Origin: Candidatus Saccharimonadota bacterium | Lineage (GTDB): Bacteria; Patescibacteriota; Saccharimonadia; UBA4664 | Length of the DNA: 7,291 nucleotides | Reading direction: 5' to 3' | Assembly (NCBI GenBank): GCA_029237755.1 | Contig: JAQZBT010000079.1 | Coordinates: 1-7,291, forward strand | In this document: positions 1 through 4,898 of the stretch, in pieces | Numbering within the stretch: the first letter of the stretch is position 1 | Layout: every line of letters begins with the position of its first letter | Position numbers and translations under genes: made by a program | Notes under the pieces: generated by a model | What the model saw: only the letters and a program-made list of their open reading frames with translations | Databases searched by the model: none | Told to the model about the DNA's origin: nothing

Positions 1-979
1 ACGACCGGATACCGCGCGCCGTATCGGCTGCACCCGACGGGTTTTGCGGCCCAAACCGCTCGTATGAGTGGTCGTGACCGGTCAATATCAGATCGGCATT
101 GGCGTTGTAGAGCGCAGTCACCAGGGGTCCCACGCTGGTGTTGCTGCCGTGGTTGCCCGACGACCACCGGGGATGGTGGAAGTAAGCCAGCGTGCAGGCC
201 GTCGGATTGGCTGCCAGGTCGGCCTTGAGCCACGTTTCCTGAGTTGATCCAGCGCTGCACGAGACATTTGAACAGTTCGAGTTCAGCGCAATGATGTGCC
301 ATGCTCCGATGTTGTAGCTGTAGTATCCCTTGCCCCGTGCACCGGCCTGCCCGGTCGTCACGCCGACTCCATTGAAGTAGTCGAAGTAGCCGCTGGCGCC
401 GGAAGTATGGTACTCATGGTTTCCGACCGCCGGCTTCATCTTGCTCTTCAAGCTACCCCAGTTTTTGTGGAAGGAATTTTGGAACTGGCTCAGTGTGCCA
501 TCCTCATATTGGATGTCGCCCAGCAGCAGGAGTGCGACCGGGTTGGTAGCCGTGACGGCCTGGGCCACATACCGGTCACGGCAGAGGGTAGTTGATCCGG
601 CGCCGCCGTTGAAGTTTGAGCTGGTCGGGTCACACGCAACATCACCGACCGCCGCGATCACCGGGTTGGGCGTGGGCGTGGGCGTGGGAGTTGGCGTTGG
701 CGTGGCCGGCGAGGTGCCCCATTGCGTCAAGAGGATTGAGAGGTCAAGTATGTTTACGATATTGTCGTCGTTTAAATCCGAGACCGGGTCAGTGGTGTTG
801 AACTTGGACAGCAGGATGGAAAGGTCAAAGATTGTGACCGTGCCGTCTCCGTTGATATCGGCATTGGGCACTGGTGCCGCCTTCACGTTCAGCAATGCCA
901 CTACGCCTGCTGCCACCACCACCGCCGCCATCAGCCACGGCTGCCACATCTTATGGAACTGTTTTTTGCGCTTAAGCAT
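1..979 (-). CDS. Dockerin-like domain metallophosphoesterase, secreted or membrane-anchored (C-terminus off window)
   Basis: I read 326 codons from ATG 979, and the frame is still open at base 1. A basic start (MLKRKKQFHK) and a hydrophobic helix at residues 16-32 look like an uncleaved or cleaved export signal. Residues 41-87 hold two EF-hand-like dockerin repeats (D41-N43-D45...D52 and D68-N70-D72...D79), each ending in DLSILL. Six Thr-Pro pairs (93-104) form a linker. From residue 107 a calcineurin-like phosphoesterase follows: GDVAC (D113), GDIQY (D155), GNHE (N187, H188), FHHPRW (H268/H269) and GHDHSYER (H302, H304), the usual dinuclear-metal ligands. Purple-acid-phosphatase-like family members hydrolyse phosphate esters outside the cytoplasm; the substrate here is unknown. 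An in-frame GTG at 985 is an alternative start. No Shine-Dalgarno site is visible, and the gene diverges from the PAS remnant. The phosphoesterase call is very secure; dockerin function is inferred, since no cohesin is seen. Confidence 0.93.
   Translation of the reverse strand, partial: MLKRKKQFHKMWQPWLMAAVVVAAGVVALLNVKAAPVPNADINGDGTVTIFDLSILLSKFNTTDPVSDLNDDNIVNILDLSILLTQWGTSPATPTPTPTPTPTPNPVIAAVGDVACDPTSSNFNGGAGSTTLCRDRYVAQAVTATNPVALLLLGDIQYEDGTLSQFQNSFHKNWGSLKSKMKPAVGNHEYHTSGASGYFDYFNGVGVTTGQAGARGKGYYSYNIGAWHIIALNSNCSNVSCSAGSTQETWLKADLAANPTACTLAYFHHPRWSSGNHGSNTSVGPLVTALYNANADLILTGHDHSYERFGPQNPSGAADTARGIRS
668..703 (-). repeat. Thr-Pro linker coding repeat
   Basis: Six consecutive Thr-Pro codon pairs (mostly ACG-CCC/CCA) join the dockerin-like part of the phosphoesterase to its catalytic domain. 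Thr/Pro linkers are common between modules of secreted proteins. The near-identical hexamers make this a site where copy number could vary by slippage. Confidence 0.8.
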
Positions 980-993
980 AACCACTTACGGCC

Positions 994-999
994 ATTATA
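994..999 (-). promoter_or_regulatory. -10 box (TATAAT) of the phosphoesterase gene
   Basis: A perfect TATAAT is read on the minus strand. A start about seven bases downstream would fall near 986-987, directly before the in-frame GTG (985) and about 7-8 bases before ATG 979. The mRNA would then be leaderless or nearly so, in keeping with the absent ribosome binding site. No recognisable -35 is present at the usual distance. Confidence 0.6.
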
Positions 1000-1043
1000 C
1001 ATGTGCCGGTAAAAAGCGCTCCCTAGGAATTATTGGCATAACA

Positions 1044-1059
1044 GAGCAAGTAGTTGCTC
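1044..1059. repeat. Short inverted repeat GAGCAA-N4-TTGCTC
   Basis: A perfect 6-bp inverted repeat with a 4-base spacer lies in the divergent gap between the phosphoesterase and the PAS remnant, just upstream of a possible -10 (TAAGAT, 1072-1077) for the latter. It could be a dimeric-regulator operator or a chance hairpin. It has no T tract, so it is not a terminator. Confidence 0.35.
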
Positions 1060-1102
1060 CGGGTACTGCGCTAAGATTAGCCTGACGAACCGGAAGTTAC
1101 CG

Positions 1103-1399
1103 ATGGAGCCATTGCCGCGTGCCGTGAAGGCTGTTGCCGAAAAGACATTCAAGGACAATCCTGATGCCATGGTGAGCGTCGTCGACGAAGCCGGCGTCAT
1201 CCGCTTCGCGTCAGAGTCAGCCTTGGCGCTATTTGGGTACTATGAACGGCCCCGCGCGCGGCGTGATCGACGGCGAATCCGGTAAGGCGTTCGCGCTGGC
1301 CATCGGCCGGCCCTGCGAGACTAATTAGGCTTTGTGCGGTCCTTCGACCGGATGTACTTCGCCGTCCGCTCCAGCAAGAACAGGCTCACATCATCCTGA
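1103..1399 (+). pseudogene. Decayed PAS-domain gene, frameshifted
   Basis: A GGAAG site (1092-1096) sits six bases before ATG 1103. The first 46 codons read well as the start of a PAS sensor domain: a NPDAM-V-VVDEAG-I-FASESA-ALFGY pattern matching the family's 'PDAI-VVD-G-I-yvN-aA--lFGY'. The frame then turns into a run of Arg and Pro (ERPRARRDRRRIR) and stops at 1285. The next frame continues plausibly from 1239 (VIDGESGKAFALAIGRP) to a TAG at 1326-1328. The original frame resumes from about 1325-1329 (GFVRSFDRMYFAVRSSKNR) to TGA at 1397-1399. Stitched together this gives about 98 residues, close to one PAS domain. I infer a broken gene with two offsetting frame changes, or assembly errors. 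No kinase or output domain follows. A short true protein ending at 1285 is the alternative. Confidence 0.55.
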
Positions 1400-2095
1400 G
1401 TCTTGCCGGATTAGCTTGACGATATATATCAACATGAAGCAGATCAGCCCGACCAGAGCCAGCCCGCCGTAGAACGGTTCAAGTTCGGTCACCAGCATCA
1501 GCGCTATTGTTAGTCCCACGATCGTCCGCGCCAGGATAGTCGCGGATGGTATGAATGTGATGCGTTGGATGTAGCTGACGCGAAACAGGATGTGGATCAG
1601 CCGGGCCTGCTGCTGCTTGAGCTTCACGATAAAGTTGGCGGGCACCCCGGCCTTCTCCATCGCCGCGTAGCTACGGCTCAAATTGTGGATCATGGCCTGG
1701 GTAGCTGTCGTCTTGTTGCGAGCATCGTCGTCGAACGTCTCCATGATGTCGCCCAGCTCATCTCGAAACTTGTCGAAATCAAAGTCCGGATATACCGAGT
1801 GGATCGACTGCGCGTCCTCGTACATATTCTCAACGATGGCCGCAAACTCGGCCGGGATGCGCTCGCTCTCCTTGTAGTCGCTGATCGTCGCGGCCAGCAA
1901 GAAACCAATCACGAAGAACGTTCCAGCCACCACACTCGAATGTAGCGATCCGAGCACCAGCAGTTCCCAGCCCTGGACGTGCATGATGTATTTCAGGAAC
2001 ACGACGGGCACTGCGATGGCAGCGCTGACAATGAGCAATCGGTAGGTAGTGAGTTTCACGAGTCTGACCATATCGCTAGCGGCGGTCGGTTTCAA
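1391..2095 (-). CDS. Four-helix membrane protein, possibly DUF4239/bestrophin-like
   Basis: The product is 234 aa. Hydrophobic helices fall at about residues 17-38, 49-72, 183-203 and 207-228, with a charged, probably cytoplasmic block of roughly 110 residues between helices 2 and 3. The layout of two helices, a helical soluble block and two helices, and the segment FFVIGFLLAATISDYKESER followed by an acidic/aromatic helix, resemble DUF4239 bestrophin-like proteins. That match is from memory and only moderate; family function is unproven. The start is TTG 2095, chosen because GGAG (2101-2104) lies five bases upstream; ATG 2071 (residue 9) lacks such a site but would keep all helices. The gene is divergent from the ABC exporter, and its last bases overlap the tail of the PAS remnant on the other strand. 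Confidence 0.85.
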   Translation of the reverse strand: MKPTAASDMVRLVKLTTYRLLIVSAAIAVPVVFLKYIMHVQGWELLVLGSLHSSVVAGTFFVIGFLLAATISDYKESERIPAEFAAIVENMYEDAQSIHSVYPDFDFDKFRDELGDIMETFDDDARNKTTATQAMIHNLSRSYAAMEKAGVPANFIVKLKQQQARLIHILFRVSYIQRITFIPSATILARTIVGLTIALMLVTELEPFYGGLALVGLICFMLIYIVKLIRQDSG

Positions 2096-2100
2096 GCCGT

Positions 2101-2104
2101 CTCC
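2101..2104 (-). promoter_or_regulatory. Ribosome binding site GGAG selecting a TTG start
   Basis: On the minus strand the order is GGAG, then ACGGC, then TTG. The five-base spacing is good, whereas the downstream ATG at 2071 has no purine-rich site. This supports TTG 2095 as the start of the membrane protein. Confidence 0.6.
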
Positions 2105-2127
2105 GAGCGAAGACTCACAAATTCCTG

Positions 2128-2134
2128 TAACATA
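2128..2134. promoter_or_regulatory. Candidate symmetric divergent -10 element
   Basis: TAACAT (2128-2133, plus) and TATGTT (2134-2129, minus) overlap, and both fit the TAnnnT -10 pattern. They would start transcripts near 2140 (towards the ABC operon) and near 2122 (towards the membrane protein), about 18 bp apart. The leaders would then contain AAGG (2146-2149) before ATG 2158 and GGAG before TTG 2095. No good -35 hexamer is visible either way, so this is tentative. Confidence 0.4.
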
Positions 2135-2157
2135 AGCATGTATCTAAGGCAGTCCCC

Positions 2158-2958
2158 ATGCGCGAAGACGCGGTACTCGAAGCCCAAAATCTGGTCAAGA
2201 CCTACGGTAAAGGCGACAGTCTCTTCACAGCGCTGGGCGGCATCGACCTGACCATCCGCCAGGGTGAGAAGGTCGCCATCATCGGCAAGAGTGGCTCCGG
2301 CAAAAGCACGCTCATGCACCTCCTCGCCCTCCTCGACAAGCCCACCTCGGGCGCCGTCTTTGTCGAAGGCCAGGACGCCGCCAAGCTCAAAAACGGCCAA
2401 CTCGGCCACCTGCGCGGGCAGAAGTTTGGCTTTGTCTTCCAGCAATTCTTTCTCAACGGCCACGCCTCCGTCCTCGAGAACGTCATCCTGCCCCTGAAGA
2501 TCGCCGGTGTCGGCCGGGCCGAACGCAAACGCCGCGCCCTCGAAGCGCTGAAACAAGTCGAGCTAGACGACAAGGCCAAGAACAAGGCCAAGGACCTCTC
2601 CGGAGGCCAGAAGCAACGCGTCGTCATCGCCCGCGCCATCGTCGGTAACCCCAGCGTCATCTTCGCCGACGAACCTACTGGCAACCTCGACACCGCTACC
2701 GGCCAGCGCATCGAAGACCTGCTCTTCAGCCTCAACGCCAACCAGGGCATCACCCTCATCGTCGTAACCCATGACGCCGACCTGGCCGCTCGTTGCGACC
2801 GCCAGATCCATATCCAGGACGGCCGCATCGTCGACCACCCCGAGCCACCGGCCGCCACCCGTGAACCAAAAGCCCCCGAACCCGCGCCTGACCAACCCGA
2901 CGCTCCGCAACCGCCTCGCCGCCCAACCCCGCGCCCCCGCCGGAAGGTTCACCTATGA
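2158..2958 (+). CDS. ABC exporter ATP-binding protein, MacB/LolD type
   Basis: The 266-aa cytoplasmic ATPase shows a full nucleotide-binding domain: Walker A GKSGSGKST (43-51), Q-loop FQQ (Q95), signature LSGGQ (147-151), Walker B VIFADEPTG (E172 catalytic), D-loop NLD (176-178) and switch H205. The LDKPTSG, ADEPTGNLD and VVTHD segments are typical of the MacB/LolD/FtsE group, which powers type VII ABC exporters by mechanotransmission rather than by substrate translocation through the membrane domain. The core ends near residue 227; beyond it is a 39-residue Pro/Arg-rich tail (P-E-P-P...R-P-R-R-K) not normal for the family. TAAGG eight bases upstream gives a weak ribosome site. The stop overlaps the permease start (ATGA), so the two are cotranslated and surely partners. 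The substrate cannot be read from the sequence. Confidence 0.96.
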   Translation: MREDAVLEAQNLVKTYGKGDSLFTALGGIDLTIRQGEKVAIIGKSGSGKSTLMHLLALLDKPTSGAVFVEGQDAAKLKNGQLGHLRGQKFGFVFQQFFLNGHASVLENVILPLKIAGVGRAERKRRALEALKQVELDDKAKNKAKDLSGGQKQRVVIARAIVGNPSVIFADEPTGNLDTATGQRIEDLLFSLNANQGITLIVVTHDADLAARCDRQIHIQDGRIVDHPEPPAATREPKAPEPAPDQPDAPQPPRRPTPRPRRKVHL

Positions 2959-4115
2959 AACTCTTCGACCTCCTCGCTACCGCCAGCTCCAACATGTTCC
3001 GCAGCAAGCTGCGCACATTACTCACTATTACCGCCATCTTCATCGGCGCCTTCACTCTCACCATCACGACCGGACTGGGCCTTGGCGTCTCGCAATACCT
3101 CGACCGGCAAGTCGACGCCTTCGGAGCGAAAGACCTCGACAAGATCCGCGAAATCGACGGCATCAAATCTGTCGCGGCGTATCATAACGCCTCTATTGAC
3201 TATGTAGTCGCCTCCGACCCCGACAAGAAGTACCAGGCTTCGGTCACGCCCTTCCTCACGGGCTCCAACTTCAGCCTCGACGCGGGCCGCTACCCCGACA
3301 ACGACTCCAAGGACCTGGAGCTAATGCTCCCCTCCACCTATCTCGAACTCCTGGGTCTCGGCAGCGCCGAATCCGCCGTTGGCAAGACAGTTAAGTTTGG
3401 CGTTACCAACGGTCTCGGCAAGCGCACTGAGGTCGAAGGTAAGATCTCCGGCATCCTGGGCGCCAGTCTCGTCGCCGGTACATCCATCAGCCCCAACGAC
3501 GCCTTGATGACCCGTCTCCGCGCCGTCCAGGCCGTCGGACAGCCGCCCGTCGCCGGTGAGGTCGTCCAGGCCGCCACCGCCCGCTTCGACGCCGCCGACA
3601 CCGAAAAGCTCAAGAAAATCAAAGAAGACCTCAAGAAACTGCAGTATGAAGGCATGACTGTCGAAGACCAGATCGGCTCGTTCAAAGCCGTCATCAACGG
3701 CATGATCGCGGTGCTCAACGGCTTCGCCCTCATCGCCTTGCTCGCCGCCGGCTTCGGCATCATCAACACCTTGCTCATGAGTATTCAGGAGCGCACCAAA
3801 GAGATCGGCCTGATGAAGGCGATGGGCATGAGCCCGAAGCGCATCTTCCTGCTCTTCTCCATGGAAGCGGTGATGCTCGGATTCTGGGGGAGTCTGCTTG
3901 GCTCGCTCGCGGCCATAGGTGTGGGCACCGTCGTCAATAAACTCGTGATCGAATCGTTCTTGAAGGACCTGGTCGGACTGCAGCTGCTCACATTCTCGCC
4001 AGTATCGGTAGCCAGCGTCATCCTGCTCGTGATGGCCATCTCATTCCTGGCCGGTACCATGCCTGCTATCCGCGCCGCCCGCAAGAACCCGATCGACTCG
4101 CTGCGCTACGAATAG
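2955..4115 (+). CDS. ABC exporter permease, MacB/FtsX family
   Basis: The 386-aa protein has the family layout. Helix 1 (about 22-44) follows an amphipathic N-terminus (NMFRSKLRTLLT). A MacB periplasmic-core-like extracytoplasmic domain spans about 45-245, and an FtsX domain with three helices follows at about 247-275, 300-325 and 350-372. The coupling motif ERTKEIGLMKAMGMSPKRI (about 278-297) and the C-terminal PAIRAARKNPIDSLRYE are hallmarks. GGAAGG (2942-2947) lies seven bases before ATG 2955, which overlaps the ATPase stop by four bases. Two permease chains should pair with two ATPase chains. No HlyD/MacA-like adaptor or outer-membrane factor is encoded in the window, which suits a monoderm or a stand-alone exporter. 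Likely roles are peptide, antibiotic or lipid export, but the substrate is unknown. Confidence 0.96.
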   Translation: MKLFDLLATASSNMFRSKLRTLLTITAIFIGAFTLTITTGLGLGVSQYLDRQVDAFGAKDLDKIREIDGIKSVAAYHNASIDYVVASDPDKKYQASVTPFLTGSNFSLDAGRYPDNDSKDLELMLPSTYLELLGLGSAESAVGKTVKFGVTNGLGKRTEVEGKISGILGASLVAGTSISPNDALMTRLRAVQAVGQPPVAGEVVQAATARFDAADTEKLKKIKEDLKKLQYEGMTVEDQIGSFKAVINGMIAVLNGFALIALLAAGFGIINTLLMSIQERTKEIGLMKAMGMSPKRIFLLFSMEAVMLGFWGSLLGSLAAIGVGTVVNKLVIESFLKDLVGLQLLTFSPVSVASVILLVMAISFLAGTMPAIRAARKNPIDSLRYE

Positions 4116-4123
4116 CTCAAGCG

Positions 4124-4132
4124 TGTTAAAGT
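4124..4132 (+). promoter_or_regulatory. Possible extended -10 promoter for the lysine-rich microprotein
   Basis: TGT followed by TAAAGT fits an extended -10 (TGn-TAnnnT) just after the permease stop. It would start RNA near 4139 and give a leader of about 23 bases carrying AGAGG. No -35 is visible; read-through from the ABC operon is equally possible. Confidence 0.3.
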
Positions 4133-4161
4133 TGATGCATAACTGCTAGAGGCAACGGATT

Positions 4162-4221
4162 ATGTCCAAGGGTCAGGATAAGAAAAAAGAGAAGAAGAAA
4201 CCCAAGAAGCCCAAGGCTTAG
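4162..4221 (+). CDS. 19-aa lysine-rich microprotein (MSKGQDKKK-type)
   Basis: The product is MSKGQDKKKEKKKPKKPKA: 10 of 19 residues are lysine and there is no hydrophobic core. AGAGG (4148-4152) lies nine bases before the ATG, and a strong hairpin closes the unit 34 bases after the stop, so the reading frame sits in a well-formed expression unit. The opening M-x-KGQDKKK resembles small lysine-rich proteins I recall from many bacteria, which are usually somewhat longer; the function is not established there. A strongly basic, disordered peptide like this could bind RNA, ribosomes or acidic lipids (inference). It is 46 bases downstream of the ABC permease and may be cotranscribed. The main doubt is its length. 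Confidence 0.65.
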   Translation: MSKGQDKKKEKKKPKKPKA

Positions 4222-4255
4222 GGGCGCGGGCGCTCCGGCCGCCTACCAACAGTAA

Positions 4256-4282
4256 AGGCCTCGCTAACTATCAGCGAGGCCT
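4256..4282. terminator. Hairpin terminator after the ABC operon, possibly bidirectional
   Basis: There is a perfect 10-bp stem, AGGCCTCGCT paired with AGCGAGGCCT, with a 7-base loop (4266-4272). The plus side is followed by CACCGTTTCT, only a short T run. On the minus side it is followed by TTTACTGTT, so it may also end the transcript of the 155-aa gene, whose stop is at 4322. Position between convergent genes supports the call; the T tracts are weak. Confidence 0.75.
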
Positions 4283-4321
4283 CACCGTTTCTGGTGCTGG
4301 CCTACCCCGGACGGGGCAGGG

Positions 4322-4789
4322 CTATCGGTAATGGACCCATGGCGGTTGATCCCACGGCCCGGTATCCAGCGCGACCGGCGGACCTCCCCACTCCACCTCC
4401 AGAGCTGGGCGGTGCGACCGGGAGAGCTCCGCATCATCAGAAGCCTCCGTCATCTCCTGCACCGGCGTGGACTCGGCGGCCAGGCCGACTGCGACCAGTG
4501 CCGACTTGATGCGGTTGGCGACCTCGAGCGGGTCGTCGTCATCGGAAACCGTGACAGCGGCCGAGGTGGAGTGAAGCGTCACTCCCGCGACGCCCGGCAC
4601 CATCGCCGTCTCGACCAACCCTCGAGCATCCTGACTCAGGAGCCGGAGCAACTTGTTTCTCTTCGACAAGGGCGGCTCAAAGTTGTGGTTGTGGTCGGCG
4701 TCGTGAAACGACCAATTCGTGTCGATGAAGATGAGCCTTCCACCCGTCACCAGGATGCCTTTAACGAGCATTTCGCGGTTGTAGGACAT
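4322..4789 (-). CDS. Unrecognised 155-aa soluble protein
   Basis: I do not recognise this protein. It has no signal peptide or membrane helix, so it is probably cytoplasmic. Residues 10-35 carry a hydrophobic stretch (GILVTGGRLIFID) and a His/Asp cluster (HDADHNH, 29-35). Residues 59-104 (VPGVAGVTLHSTSAAVTVSD, then an acidic run and an amphipathic helix) look like a beta-alpha-beta unit, faintly recalling Nfu N-terminal or heavy-metal-associated folds; I would not assign either. The C-terminal 45 residues are acidic and Pro/Trp-rich, probably flexible. AGGAGG (4793-4798) lies three bases before ATG 4789, a strong though close site. A good promoter lies upstream. The gene is convergent with the ABC unit and divergent from DUF2207. 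Confidence 0.8.
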   Translation of the reverse strand: MSYNREMLVKGILVTGGRLIFIDTNWSFHDADHNHNFEPPLSKRNKLLRLLSQDARGLVETAMVPGVAGVTLHSTSAAVTVSDDDDPLEVANRIKSALVAVGLAAESTPVQEMTEASDDAELSRSHRPALEVEWGGPPVALDTGPWDQPPWVHYR

Positions 4790-4830
4790 AGCCCTCCTAG
4801 TCGTTGTTGGACCGCGGTTTGGACTTGCAT

Positions 4831-4859
4831 ATTAAACCATGCGATACCCGGTTCCTCAA
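4831..4859 (-). promoter_or_regulatory. Sigma-70-type promoter of the 155-aa gene
   Basis: On the minus strand a -35 TTGAGG (4859-4854), a 17-bp spacer and an extended -10 (TGG-TTTAAT; hexamer 4836-4831) are aligned. The expected start is near 4824, giving a leader of about 35 bases that contains AGGAGG. It is the best-formed promoter in the window. Confidence 0.7.
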
Positions 4860-4860
4860 G

Positions 4861-4892
4861 TTGACCCGGCTGCCTCTACAAACTGCTACACT
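4861..4892 (+). promoter_or_regulatory. Extended -10 promoter of the DUF2207 gene
   Basis: TGC-TACACT (4884-4892) is an extended -10; the hexamer ends six bases before ATG 4899, so the start of transcription should fall on or next to the initiation codon. TTGACC (4861-4866) is a -35 look-alike but its spacer is 20 bp, longer than ideal. There is no ribosome site between the -10 and the ATG. Confidence 0.6.
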
Positions 4893-4898
4893 AAGCGT

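Noticed and set aside
441..1085. Long plus-strand frame of 214 codons, and the shorter ones at 296-595 and 616-801
   Set aside because: They lie antisense to the phosphoesterase, whose catalytic motifs are unmistakable. The repetitive GVGVGV stretch is simply the complement of the Thr-Pro linker.
2092..2952. Several minus-strand frames of 129-218 codons across the ABC ATPase
   Set aside because: They are mirror frames created by strong G/C third-position bias opposite a gene with every ABC motif intact. Their products are low-complexity and have no start signals.
4305..4316. CCCC-GGAC-GGGG mini-hairpin as terminator of the 155-aa gene
   Set aside because: Only a four-pair stem with no T tract. 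The 10-bp hairpin at 4256-4282 is a far better candidate.
4839..4898. Upstream ATG adding 20 residues to DUF2207
   Set aside because: It would bury a textbook signal peptide and lies upstream of the predicted transcription start; ATG 4899 fits both signals.
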